Below are positions 1 to 8,168 of a DNA stretch of 41,637 nucleotides, piece after piece. How positions within the stretch are numbered: the first letter of the stretch is position 1; each line of letters begins with the position of its first letter. The notes below the pieces were generated by a model. It was not told the DNA's origin. It ran no database searches and saw only the letters and a list, made by a program, of their open reading frames with translations. Origin of the DNA: JAWWPY01 sp964412845. GTDB lineage: Bacteria > Actinomycetota > Actinomycetes > Streptosporangiales > Streptosporangiaceae. A program made the position numbers and the translations under genes. Location: assembly GCA_964412845.1 (NCBI GenBank), contig CAYPQM010000044.1, forward strand, positions 1 to 41,637. Reading direction: 5' to 3'.

Positions 1-567
1 GAAGTGAGTAATCCGTGGGACGGGTTGCGACGCGGACTGGTGCTGGGCGGGGAGCTGTATCGCGGTGGGTTCGGCATCGCGGGGGAGCCGGGGCACTACC
101 GGGTGGTGCCAGACGGCCGCCTGTGCGGCTGCGGTAATCGCGGCTGCTGGGAGCAGTACTGCAGCGGAAGTGCCCTGGAGTACGAGGCCCGGGATTTCGC
201 GCGGCGCACGCCAGGGGGGGCCGTGCGCCTCCTCCAGCTCGGCGGCGGGGGCCCGGCGAGCATCGGCGGGCAGCAGATCACCCAGGCCGCGCGGGAGGGT
301 GACCCCGGCGCGCTGCGCTGCTTTGACATCGTGGGCGGCTGGCTGGGCCAGGGTCTCGCCGACCTGGCGGCGATCCTGGATCCGGGCTGCTTCGTCATCG
401 CCGGCGGCGTGTCAGAAGCCGGTGAGCTGCTGCTCGCCCCGGCGCGGGCTGCCTTCGCGAGAGGCCTGACCGGCGGTCATCACCGGCCGCAGGCGGATAT
501 CAGGCGGGCCGCGCTCGGGGCTGACGCCGGGCTGGTCGGCGCCGCCGACCTGGCCCGCCGCCGCTGA
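1..567 (+). CDS. ROK-family glucokinase, C-terminal part
   Basis: This is the C-terminal portion of a ROK-family sugar kinase, most likely a glucokinase that phosphorylates glucose with ATP in the cytoplasm. The frame is open to the window edge, so the N-terminal half (ATP loop, catalytic Asp) is missing. Visible are the ExGH motif (GEPGH) and the ROK zinc cluster CGCGNRGCWEQY, followed by the helical C-terminal domain ending in a Gly/Ala-rich stretch. The first eleven residues (VSNPWDGLRRG) do not look like the Gly-rich GTGxGGG strand expected just before LVLGGELYRGG. In the neighbouring frame bases 17-25 read Gly-Thr-Gly, so a one-base deletion near bases 25-28 is possible. The family call is firm; substrate specificity is inferred. 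Confidence 0.85.
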   Translation, partial: EVSNPWDGLRRGLVLGGELYRGGFGIAGEPGHYRVVPDGRLCGCGNRGCWEQYCSGSALEYEARDFARRTPGGAVRLLQLGGGGPASIGGQQITQAAREGDPGALRCFDIVGGWLGQGLADLAAILDPGCFVIAGGVSEAGELLLAPARAAFARGLTGGHHRPQADIRRAALGADAGLVGAADLARRR

Positions 568-594
568 CCCGAGCGGACGTCACAGCACGGCGAC

Positions 595-1131
595 TTACAG
601 CACGGCCCCGTTGTCCGGGCCAGAGTCGGTGGGTGGCCGGTCGCCCATCCGCAGCACCAGGGTGGCGAAGCCAGCGATGAACGCGCCCACCGCGCAGAAC
701 GCCGCCCAGCCGGGCACGTACCAGCCGAGCGTGATGGCAATGAGCAGGTAGCCGGGTCCGCCGAAGAGCGCGGCCCAGGCGCCCTTGGTCATCGGGTCAA
801 GCTTGGGCAGTGGCGGGGGAGGCGGCGGGATGAAATGGTCCTCATCTTCCCCCGGCGCCGGGGAAGCCGGCCGAGCCGGCCGGACGACCCGCGCGGCCAG
901 GTCAGGGCCGAGGTCGATGCCGAATCCTGGATCGGTATCCTCGGCCAGGCTGGTGCCCAGGCTCGGATCGGTCTCGGGCCCTGGATCCGGCGCGGAACCG
1001 GCAGGGGCGGGAGCAGTCAGGTTTTCGCGTTCTGGCCATGGGGTTTGCCCTGCGTCGCCGGGTGCCGGCGCGGTGTAATGCTCGATCAGCTCGCGCCAGG
1101 CGGCTTCTTCGCCGCTCGCGCCACCGGCCAC
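595..1131 (-). CDS. small membrane protein with Pro-rich cytoplasmic N-terminus
   Basis: Unrecognised 178-residue protein. Residues 1-110 are acidic and Pro-rich, with a run of prolines near 102-108. Two hydrophobic segments follow at about 117-138 and 141-161, then a short polar tail. This predicts a two-pass membrane anchor with a disordered N-terminus. The start is a GTG preceded by a G-rich Shine-Dalgarno (GGGGGGAAG). It lies 17 bp downstream of the esterase gene on the same strand, so the two are probably co-transcribed. Proteins of this shape sit beside glucokinase and esterase genes in other actinomycetes as I recall, but no function is known to me. Confidence 0.7.
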   Translation of the reverse strand: MAGGASGEEAAWRELIEHYTAPAPGDAGQTPWPERENLTAPAPAGSAPDPGPETDPSLGTSLAEDTDPGFGIDLGPDLAARVVRPARPASPAPGEDEDHFIPPPPPPLPKLDPMTKGAWAALFGGPGYLLIAITLGWYVPGWAAFCAVGAFIAGFATLVLRMGDRPPTDSGPDNGAVL

Positions 1132-1148
1132 GTTCTTCCCCCCAACCC

Positions 1149-1907
1149 TTACCCTCGCTCCGCGCGGCTGTGCGAGCGCACAAACGCGAGGCTCCCGGCG
1201 AAGATCGTCTGGGCGTCATTGTCGAGGGTTGCCACATGGTAGCTGTCCGGGCAGTCCACCACGGTGAGCTGGCTGGCGGGCAACGCGGCCCGCAGCACCT
1301 GCAGGCTGGCCGGGCCGACCACGTGATCGGCCGCGCTCCGGTAGACGAGAACCGGCTGCGTCACCTCGCTGAGCCGTGACTGGGTGACCCGCCACAGCGC
1401 GGGCAAGGTCGCGGCCGCACGGACCGGTACCCGGTCGTATGCCAGTTCGCGGACGCCTTCCTTCCGGATGTCGCTGCCCACCCCCTTGAGCGAGGGCACG
1501 ACCAGTTTCAGCACCGGGGCCAGCATGAAGAGCTTGGAGTCAGCCGCCAGCGACGGGTTGACGAGCACCAGCCCGCTGATCCCGGTGCCGCGCAGCTCAG
1601 CCATCCGCAGCGCGAGGCAGCCGCCCAGCGACAGGCCCATCACGAAGATCTCGGCCGTGCGCCCTCTGAGTTCCTCGTAGCCGCGGTCCACCTCGGCATA
1701 CCAGTCCTCCCACCGGGTGCGTGACATCTCCTGCCACGTGGTGCCGTGTCCGGGCAGCCTGGGCAGCGAAACGCTGAGCCCGGCGTCGGCCAGGTAGTCC
1801 GCCCACGGCCGCAGTGAGTAAGGGCTCCCGGTGAACCCGTGGCACAGCAGGACCCCAATGTTGCCGCCCTCGTGGGAATAAGGCTCCGCGCCTGCGATCA
1901 CTGGCAT
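1149..1907 (-). CDS. alpha/beta hydrolase, carboxylesterase/monoacylglycerol lipase type
   Basis: Cytoplasmic serine hydrolase of 252 residues, the usual length for Est30-like carboxylesterases and monoacylglycerol lipases. The oxyanion motif HGFTGSP lies near residue 23, the nucleophile elbow GLSLGG carries Ser93, the acid is Asp194 (SAADHVV) and the base His224 (DSYHVATLD). A lid or cap region is implied by residues 120-175. The substrate is probably a short- or medium-chain ester; the neighbouring PlsC gene suggests a link to glycerolipids, which is inference only. It is divergent from plsC, with 183 bp between the two starts. No signal peptide is seen. Confidence 0.85.
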   Translation of the reverse strand: MPVIAGAEPYSHEGGNIGVLLCHGFTGSPYSLRPWADYLADAGLSVSLPRLPGHGTTWQEMSRTRWEDWYAEVDRGYEELRGRTAEIFVMGLSLGGCLALRMAELRGTGISGLVLVNPSLAADSKLFMLAPVLKLVVPSLKGVGSDIRKEGVRELAYDRVPVRAAATLPALWRVTQSRLSEVTQPVLVYRSAADHVVGPASLQVLRAALPASQLTVVDCPDSYHVATLDNDAQTIFAGSLAFVRSHSRAERG

Positions 1908-2090
1908 CGGCTCGCTGTCCTTTCGGCCCGACCCGGCGTGTCGCCCTTCAGTCTGACGCTACCTGGCCCGCTCCTGGCTACGTTCTCGCATCGTCGCACG
2001 CCGGCAGGTGATCCCGCACGCGTGTCTCACCTCAGGGACTGACCTCGCCGGCAAGCCCTGATTCTGGTCATCTCGTGGGACGATGGCGGC

Positions 2091-2813
2091 GTGTTCTACT
2101 GGGTGGTCAAAGCGATCCTGGGTCCCTTCCTTACGCTGGTGTTCCGGCCGTGGGCGGAGGGAACCGAGAACGTGCCGCGGGAAGGCCCGGCCATCATCGC
2201 CAGCAACCACCTGTCCTTCTCGGATCACTTCTTCGGCCCGCTGCCGTTGCCGCGCCGGGTCGCGTACCTGGCCAAGGCGGAGTACTTCACCGGACGAGGG
2301 CTGAAAGGCCTGCTCAGCAAGGCTTTCTTCCGGGGGGTGGGGCAGATCCCGGTGGACCGGGCCGGCGGCCACGCGAGCGACCGCGCCCTGCGCACCGGAT
2401 TGCGCGTGCTGTCCGAAGGAAGGCTGCTCGGCATCTACCCGGAAGGCACCCGGACTCCCGACGGCAGGCTGTACCGGGGCAAGACGGGGGTGGCGAGGCT
2501 GGCCCTGGAATCTCGGGCGCCGGTGATCCCGTGCGCGATGGTCGGCACCTTCGAGTTCCAGCCGCCCGGCAAGATCAGGCCGCGGCTGACGATCCGGCCG
2601 GGAGTGCGGTTCGGCAAGCCGCTGGATTTCTCGCGCTACGCGGGCCTTGAGGCAGACCGCTTCGTGCTGCGGGCGGTGACCGACGAGATCATGTACGCCC
2701 TGATGGAACTGTCCGGCCAGGAGTACGTCGACCAGGACGCCCAGCGCGCCAAGGCCACGCTGAAGGCGGAGCGGAAGGCTCACGCGTCCACGGGTGGCCG
2801 GTCCGGCACGTAG
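2091..2813 (+). CDS. plsC: 1-acyl-sn-glycerol-3-phosphate acyltransferase (PlsC family)
   Basis: Transfers an acyl chain to the sn-2 position of lysophosphatidic acid, giving phosphatidic acid at the inner face of the membrane. All acyltransferase blocks are present: the HX4D motif (NHLSFSD, His40/Asp45), a block II region around GVGQIPVDR, YPEGTRTPDG as block III and VIPCAMVGT as block IV. The 240-residue length fits PlsC. The GTG start at 2091 begins directly with FYWVVKAILGP, a short hydrophobic membrane-associating helix. Its 3' end overlaps the convergent PAP2 gene by 34 bp. M. tuberculosis has a comparable gene (Rv2182c) in the equivalent neighbourhood. Confidence 0.9.
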   Translation: MFYWVVKAILGPFLTLVFRPWAEGTENVPREGPAIIASNHLSFSDHFFGPLPLPRRVAYLAKAEYFTGRGLKGLLSKAFFRGVGQIPVDRAGGHASDRALRTGLRVLSEGRLLGIYPEGTRTPDGRLYRGKTGVARLALESRAPVIPCAMVGTFEFQPPGKIRPRLTIRPGVRFGKPLDFSRYAGLEADRFVLRAVTDEIMYALMELSGQEYVDQDAQRAKATLKAERKAHASTGGRSGT

Positions 2814-3640
2814 GACGGTCCCGGCGCCGCGACGCGCACCCGCCGCCCGGCGGTCAGCTGGCCCAGCACTGCTCGCGCGGCCCGCTGCAGCAGCAGGATC
2901 GTCGCAAGAATCAGAGCCGCCACGATTCCATCCAGCCAGAAGTGGTTGGCCGTGACGGTGACAGCCAGCACGGTCGCCACCGGGTAGGCCAGCGCGAGCC
3001 AGCGCCAGCGGCTCCGTGACACCTGCACCACGACCAGGGCCACCAGCAGCGCCCAGCCGACGTGCACCGATGGCATGGCCGATAGCTGGTCGGCGTTGAA
3101 CCCGGCGACCGAGCCGTAGACCGACTGCCCGTAGCGCACGGCCGTGTCGACCATGCCGCTGCCGGCCAGCATGCGCGGCGGCGCGACCGGGATCAACTGC
3201 ACCAGCAGGCAACTCACGGTGAACAGGACCAGGGTGGTGCGGACATGCCGGTACTGCCGCCGGTACCGGACGAAGAGCCAGGTCAGGCACGTGATGAGGA
3301 CCGGGAAATGAAGGGATGCGTAGTAGAGATCCAGGAACTGGACGATGATCGGATGGGGCAGGAACGCTCGTTGCACGACGGTTTCGCTCGGCAAGTGAAC
3401 TGCCCGTTCCAGGTGCCAGATCCAGCGGGCCCGGGCTTCGGCGTCATCGGGTCCGGCGACAGCGACTCTCCCGGCCAGTTGCCATAGCGCGAACAGCGCT
3501 AGGACCAGGGCGGTCTCCCTGGCGAACGTGGCGGCGGCGACGAGCCGGGGCCGCCGGGTGAGCTGCGCGCCGACCGCCGCGCCGGCCAGGCAGGCGGCCA
3601 CGACGGTGGCGCCCTGCCAGGAGAGCTCCAGGTTCACCAT
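2780..3640 (-). CDS. PAP2-superfamily phosphatase, inositol-phosphotransferase-like membrane protein
   Basis: Polytopic membrane protein of 286 residues in the PAP2/Aur1-like class. Such enzymes dephosphorylate lipid phosphates or transfer phosphoinositol head groups. Visible motifs are APPRML after a hydrophobic helix, SAMPSVHVGWA (PAP2 motif 2 with its His) and NHFWLDG (motif 3), with about six hydrophobic segments. I place the start at ATG 3640 (MVNLELSW): the upstream in-frame extension to 3856 is polar, Arg-rich and lacks protein-like character. The C-terminal 34 bp overlap plsC on the other strand. Pairing with PlsC suggests phospholipid or phosphatidic acid metabolism, but the substrate is unknown. 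Confidence 0.8.
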   Translation of the reverse strand: MVNLELSWQGATVVAACLAGAAVGAQLTRRPRLVAAATFARETALVLALFALWQLAGRVAVAGPDDAEARARWIWHLERAVHLPSETVVQRAFLPHPIIVQFLDLYYASLHFPVLITCLTWLFVRYRRQYRHVRTTLVLFTVSCLLVQLIPVAPPRMLAGSGMVDTAVRYGQSVYGSVAGFNADQLSAMPSVHVGWALLVALVVVQVSRSRWRWLALAYPVATVLAVTVTANHFWLDGIVAALILATILLLQRAARAVLGQLTAGRRVRVAAPGPSYVPDRPPVDA

Positions 3641-3892
3641 GCGGCGTTCACCCCGTCCCCGGTCCCTGATGCTGTTCAACCTGCTTCTCGGTAACAGCGC
3701 CAGACCCGTTGTACATCCAGGATTGGGATTCTTGTTACTCCGGGGTCCACCGATCCGGCCGCGGCCGGGCCTCGATGACCCGCTGCGATCACCGGCGCGC
3801 CCGGCAGTCTCGGATCTGACACTTTCAGGGAATGATTCCGTCTTGTCGCTCAGCAAACGCTAAGGTTGCGCCTCGACCAAGGAGTGGTAAAG

Positions 3893-5600
3893 GTGACAGA
3901 CCTGTCTATGGAACCCCCGATGGCACCCCCGGGAATACCAGGTGGGGACGAGATTCTCGTCGCGTTCGCGGGGCCCGCCCAGCAAAGTCGGCTCACGGTG
4001 CTGGTGCGCCTCGTGCTGGCAATCCCGCACTACGTCGTGTTGTGGGTGCTCGGGATCGCCACGGAGGTCGTGGTGGTGATCTCCTGGTTCGCCGCGCTGT
4101 TCACCGGCCGTGTGCCTGAGGGCCTCGCAGGCTTCATCACTGGGTACCTGAGGTGGGCCACCAGGGTCTACGCCTACCTGCTCCTGCTGACTGACGAGTA
4201 CCCGCCGTTCGAGATGGGCGATGCCGACTATCCGGTGCACATCGCGGTGCGGCCCGGGCGGCTGAACCGCCTCGCGGTCTTCTTCCGGTTCATCTTGGTT
4301 ATCCCGGCCTACCTGCTGAGCGCCCTGCTCAGCTTGGGCGTGGGCACTATCGCGCTCTTCATCACCTGGCTGATCGTGCTGTTCTCCGGGACAATGCCCG
4401 ACGCGCTCTACGGGGCGGTCTCCGCTGTCCTCCGGTATCACACGCGGTACATCGGCTACGTGCTGCTGCTCACGGGCACGTATCCCAAGGGGCTGTACGG
4501 CGACCAGCCTGGCCCGGCCGGGAGCCCGGGGCTCAGCCAGCCCGGGTATGACCAGCCGGGCCCCCCGGAACGCGGATACGGCCAGCAGGCTTACCGGCAG
4601 CCGGGATATGGGCAGCCGGCTCATCCGCAGCCAGGGTTCGGCCAGCCGGCCCAGCCTGGGTACGGCCAGCCGGCCCAGCCTGGGTACGGCCAGGCGGCCC
4701 AGCCTGGATTCGGCCAGGCAGTGCAGCCCCAGCCTGGATTCGGCCAGGCAGTGCAGCCGCAGCCTGGATTCGGCCAGGCAGTGCNNNNNNNNNNNNNNNN
4801 NNNNNNNNNNNNNNNNNNNNNNNNNNNNNNNNNNNNNNNNNNNNNNNNNNNNNNNNNNNNNNNNNNNNNNNNNNNNNNNNNNNNGCCAGGCAGTGCAGCC
4901 GCAGCCTGGATTCGGCCAGGCAGTGCAGCCGCAGCCTGGATTCGGCCAGGCAGTGCAGCCGCAGCCTGGGTACGGCCAGGCAGTGCAGCCGCAGCCTGGG
5001 TACGGCCAGGCGGGGTACGGCCAGCCGGCTTATCCGCAGCCGGCCTACGGTGCGCCAGCGAGGTGGCCGGTGACCGGCGAACAGTCCTGGCGGCTCGTCC
5101 TCACGGGCGGGGCCAAGGGGCTGATCACCGTGTTCCTCATCCTGGGAGTGCTGATAGCCGCCGGATACGCCGTCGTGGTCATAACGGTCGTCAGTTCGAA
5201 CGGCGGGGTGCAGACGCGGCTGCGCGCCGCTACCGCCGCGATCACGGTCGAGGGGTCGTACTCCGTGCTCAGCGCGTCGCTGACGTCCTTCAGGACGAAG
5301 ACAACGGCCTGCCAGGGCAAGCTCTCCTGCGTGACCGCGCAGGACACCACGGCGGCCCAGGCTTTCGGGACCTTCGGCCAGGCGCTGCGCGCCGTCCCGA
5401 TGCCAAGCGGATCCGCCACGGCAGCGGCCGCGAAGGTGCAAGCCGACGCTACCCAGGCGCAGCAGGATTTCACGAAACTCGCCGCGACCACCTCCGCCAG
5501 CCAGTACCAGCAGACGGTCGCCAGCACCGGCCTTGAGCAGCAACTGGCCCAGTTCGACACGGATTACCACCAGCTCGGGACGGCACTCGGCTTTGGCTGA
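3893..5600 (+). CDS. DUF4389 membrane protein with QPGFGQ tandem repeats, interrupted by an assembly gap
   Basis: Membrane protein with two N-terminal DUF4389 modules (hydrophobic helices around residues 25-65 and 120-165), then a long Gln/Pro/Gly/Tyr-rich low-complexity linker, one transmembrane helix (LITVFLILGVLIAAGYAVVV) and an outside domain of about 140 residues with two cysteines (TACQGKLSC). GTG 3893 is chosen because AAGGAG lies 8 nt upstream. The linker is built from a 30-bp unit encoding QPGFGQAVQP. The 100-N gap splits it and the frame appears to change, but the flanking repeat phases imply that 18+30n bases are missing, a multiple of three, so the gene is probably intact. Function unknown; low-complexity Gln/Gly linkers of this kind often support multivalent contacts. 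Confidence 0.8.
4701..4990 (+). repeat. 30-bp coding tandem repeat (QPGFGQAVQP)
   Basis: In-frame 30-bp units, nearly identical, encoding Gln-Pro-Gly-Phe/Tyr-Gly-Gln-Ala-Val-Gln-Pro. They stand on both sides of the N gap, preceded by shorter QPGYGQPA units from about 4600. Near-identity suggests recent expansion and explains the assembly failure. Confidence 0.9.
4785..4884. other. assembly gap (100 N) inside a coding tandem repeat
   Basis: Exactly 100 N, so a placeholder rather than a measured length. Both flanks stop and restart inside the same 30-bp repeat unit: the left ends and the right begins with GCCAGGCAGTGC. The true missing length should therefore be 18 bp plus whole 30-bp units. 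Confidence 0.97.
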
Positions 5601-5713
5601 GCGCTGACCGGCCGGCGGCGCCCGGCCGTCGGCGGCCGTCACGATCAGGTCAGTTACTCCGGTTGTTCCCTGCGCCGATCGCGAGGACGCCGATGGGTAC
5701 TACTGTTGCTTCC

Positions 5714-6757
5714 ATGCGAGTTGGAGTACTGACGGGCGGCGGCGACTGCCCAGGATTGAACGCGGTTATCCGTGCGCTGGTCCGCCGGGGTGCCCAGGAA
5801 TTCGGATACGAATTCGTGGGGTTCCGTGACGGCTGGCGCGGCCCACTCGAAGGGGACACCATCCCTCTCGACGTGCAGGCGGTCCGGGGCATCCTGCCCC
5901 GGGGCGGGACGATCCTGGGCTCGTCGCGGACGAACCCGCTCGCCGACAGCGCGGGTGGCGGCGGGCGCAGCGGTGTGGACCGGATCAAGGACAACCTGGC
6001 TGGCCTGGGCGTGGACGCACTGGTCGTGATCGGCGGCGAGGACACCCTCGGGGTGGCGACCCGCTTGCACGAGCAGGGCGTCCGCGTGGTCGGGGTGCCC
6101 AAGACCATCGACAACGACCTGGGCGCCACGGACTACACCTTCGGGTTCGACACCGCCGTGAACATCGCCATGGAGGCGATCGACCGGCTGCACACCACCG
6201 CGGAAAGTCATCACCGGGCGCTGATCGTCGAGGTGATGGGCCGGCATGCCGGCTGGATCGCGCTGCATGCTGGGCTGGCCGGCGGCGCCAACGTGATCCT
6301 CATCCCAGAGAAGCCATTCAGCATCGAAGAGGTCTGCGCCCACGTGGAGCACCGCTTCCAGACCAGGTACGCGCCGATTGTCGTGGTCTCAGAGGGCGCG
6401 CGCCCGGCTGAGGAGGACGTCGCGCTGGCCGACCAGCGGCTGGACGCGTTCGGGCATGTGCGCCTCGGCGGGATCGGGCAGATGCTCGCCGACGAGATTG
6501 AGAAGCGCACCGGCAAGGAGGCACGCTGCGCGGTGCTCGGCCACATCCAGCGAGGCGGCACCCCCACCGCGTTCGACCGGGTGCTCGCGACGCGGTTCGG
6601 CGTGCACGCTATCGGCGCGGTGCATGACGGCGCGTTCGGCACGATGGTGGCCTTGCGCAGCACGGACATCGTCTGCGTGCCGCTGGCTGAGGCGACCCGC
6701 GAGCTGAAGACGGTGCCGCCGGAGCGCTACGCCGAGGCCGAGGTCTTCTTCGGCTGA
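5714..6757 (+). CDS. pfkA: 6-phosphofructokinase, residues suggest pyrophosphate dependence
   Basis: Phosphofructokinase group A protein of 347 residues, acting at the committed step of glycolysis. ATG 5714 gives MRVGVLTGGGDCPGLNA, the usual N-terminus. The catalytic PKTIDNDL motif has Asp133, followed by the substrate motifs MGRHAGWIALHAGL and GHIQRGG. Two residues decide the phosphoryl donor. The position equal to E. coli Gly104 is Asp (IGGEDT, Asp110 here) and the position equal to Gly124 is Lys (VPKTID, Lys130). An Asp/Lys pair is the established signature of PPi-dependent enzymes, whereas ATP enzymes of this clade keep Gly at the first position. I therefore favour reversible PPi-PFK. The family is certain, the donor an inference. 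Confidence 0.9.
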   Translation: MRVGVLTGGGDCPGLNAVIRALVRRGAQEFGYEFVGFRDGWRGPLEGDTIPLDVQAVRGILPRGGTILGSSRTNPLADSAGGGGRSGVDRIKDNLAGLGVDALVVIGGEDTLGVATRLHEQGVRVVGVPKTIDNDLGATDYTFGFDTAVNIAMEAIDRLHTTAESHHRALIVEVMGRHAGWIALHAGLAGGANVILIPEKPFSIEEVCAHVEHRFQTRYAPIVVVSEGARPAEEDVALADQRLDAFGHVRLGGIGQMLADEIEKRTGKEARCAVLGHIQRGGTPTAFDRVLATRFGVHAIGAVHDGAFGTMVALRSTDIVCVPLAEATRELKTVPPERYAEAEVFFG

Positions 6758-6778
6758 CCGCCGCCCGCCGCTCTGCCT

Positions 6779-6825
6779 CAGCGCGGTGCATCGTGTCCCC
6801 TATGCGGGCACGGTGCACCGCGCTG
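6779..6825 (+). terminator. long hairpin, copy 1, after pfkA
   Basis: Perfect 12-bp arms CAGCGCGGTGCA / TGCACCGCGCTG enclose a second stem (CGTG/CACG) separated by a U-G wobble pair, giving roughly 17-20 paired positions around a loop holding CCTATGC. There is no U-tract. It lies 21 bp after the pfkA stop, fitting an actinobacterial tail-less terminator or a REP-like element. Confidence 0.6.
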
Positions 6826-6839
6826 TTGCGGTACGAGAT

Positions 6840-6886
6840 CGGCGCGGTGCACTGGGCCCCCTATGCGCGTCCAGTGCACCGCGTTG
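6840..6886 (+). terminator. long hairpin, copy 2, tandem to copy 1
   Basis: Perfect 13-bp arms CGCGGTGCACTGG / CCAGTGCACCGCG, extended by wobble pairs outward to about 6840/6886. The loop region shares CCCCTATGCG with copy 1 at a 61-bp offset (6797 and 6858). The two copies are diverged duplicates that each kept their base pairing. Confidence 0.6.
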
Positions 6887-6919
6887 TTGTGGGCGCTGAT
6901 GCCGCGCGACGCGGTGGAT

Positions 6920-6937
6920 GGTAGGCCTACGCCTACC
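6920..6937. promoter_or_regulatory. palindrome, candidate operator upstream of the two-component pair
   Basis: GGTAGGC-CTAC-GCCTACC is a perfect 7-bp inverted repeat with a 4-bp spacer, ending 94 bp before the histidine kinase start. NarL-family regulators bind such palindromes, so autoregulation by the adjacent response regulator is possible. Confidence 0.35.
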
Positions 6938-7031
6938 CCGGAAGTGGGCGCTGGGTCATGGCGGGGGCCATCAGGGCGCGTCACGATGGATGCCAGCGGC
7001 CGTCGCGGTGGCGGTCCCGGAGGGGCCAGGC

Positions 7032-8168
7032 ATGAACTACATCGTGACCGTCTTCGTCATCACCTGTGTCGCGATCGCCTGGCACAGGTCAGCGGCCCGC
7101 GCCGGGTCGACCGCCTGGCGGCGCCGCGTTGCGGCGATGGGGTGGGGCATTCTCGCGCTCCCGCTCGCGATAGCGGGCTTCGGGCTGTTCGGCACGGACC
7201 CCTGGACGATAGCCATCATGGCGCTCAGCGGGATCGCCGTGATCCTGGCGCCGGCCATCGCCGCCGATCTCGTGCCGGTCATGCTCGTGCTCCTCGGCGG
7301 GTACGGGATGGTCATCGCGGCGGCGGTCTTCAACAACCGGGTGCCGCCGGGAACAGGACCCAACGTCCTGTATGGCGCTGTCCTGGGCGCAAGTTATGGT
7401 TCCTGGCGGAACATGCTGATCGTGCCGGAGGCAGTCGTGTTCCTCGTTTTCGGCCTGTGGCTGATCCCGCGCACGATCGGCGCGGACATCAGGACAGTCA
7501 CCGGGCTGACCCGCCGGGTGCAGCGGCTGGCCCAGACCCGCAGCGACGCGGTGGATAGCGCGGCGGCCGAGTTGCGCCGGGTCGAGCGGGATCTGCACGA
7601 CGGGGCGCAGGCCCGGCTGGTCGCGCTCGGCATGAGCCTGCGGGCAGCCGAGCGGATGATCCCGACCAAGCCCGACGCGGCGCTGGCCCTGGTCGCCGAG
7701 GCCCGGGAGATGTCGTCCCGGGCCCTCGATGACCTGCGCGATCTGGTCCGGGGCATCTACCCGCCGGTACTGGCCGACCGCGGGCTCGGCGACGCGGTGC
7801 GCGCCTTGGTGCTGGATACACCGCTCCCGGCCGAGCTGGACATCGACCTGGCCGGGCGCCCGGATCCGCCGGTGGAATCCGCGGTCTACTTCGCGGTCGC
7901 CGAGGTCGTGGCCAACGCGGTCAAGCATGCGCAGGCAGCTGCCATTGAGGTGCGGATGCAGCACAGCGGGGGCGTGCTGCGGATCGGGGTGACCGATGAT
8001 GGTAGCGGCGGCGCGGATCCGGCCAAGGGCACCGGGCTGCGAAGCGTGCAGCGGCGGCTGGGCGCGTTTGATGGAAGCCTGGTGGTCAGCAGTCCGCCAG
8101 GAGGGCCGACCACCGTCACTATCGAGGTGCCGTGCGCGCTGTCGTTGCTGAAGACCTCTTCCTGCTGA
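7032..8168 (+). CDS. NarL-family sensor histidine kinase (HisKA_3)
   Basis: Membrane sensor kinase of 378 residues. Four or five hydrophobic helices occupy residues 1-150 with almost no extracellular loop, so it may sense a membrane or small hydrophobic signal. A helical linker leads to the HisKA_3 motif ERDLHDGAQ with phospho-acceptor His189. The HATPase domain shows an N-box (EVVANAVKHA), DDGSGG and GTGLRSVQRR. ATG 7032 is preferred over upstream in-frame starts because GGAGGGG lies 6 nt upstream and the first TM begins at once. Its 3' end overlaps the response regulator start by 37 bp, indicating translational coupling. The input signal is unknown. Confidence 0.88.
   Translation: MNYIVTVFVITCVAIAWHRSAARAGSTAWRRRVAAMGWGILALPLAIAGFGLFGTDPWTIAIMALSGIAVILAPAIAADLVPVMLVLLGGYGMVIAAAVFNNRVPPGTGPNVLYGAVLGASYGSWRNMLIVPEAVVFLVFGLWLIPRTIGADIRTVTGLTRRVQRLAQTRSDAVDSAAAELRRVERDLHDGAQARLVALGMSLRAAERMIPTKPDAALALVAEAREMSSRALDDLRDLVRGIYPPVLADRGLGDAVRALVLDTPLPAELDIDLAGRPDPPVESAVYFAVAEVVANAVKHAQAAAIEVRMQHSGGVLRIGVTDDGSGGADPAKGTGLRSVQRRLGAFDGSLVVSSPPGGPTTVTIEVPCALSLLKTSSC

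Noticed and set aside
4701..4990. CRISPR-like regular repeats
   Set aside because: The 30-bp units are directly adjacent without spacers and are in frame with a low-complexity protein linker.
6779..6886. 6C RNA motif (two hairpins with C-rich loops)
   Set aside because: The loops carry only four or five C within CCCCTATGCG, the stems are far longer than in 6C RNA, and the order of elements does not fit.
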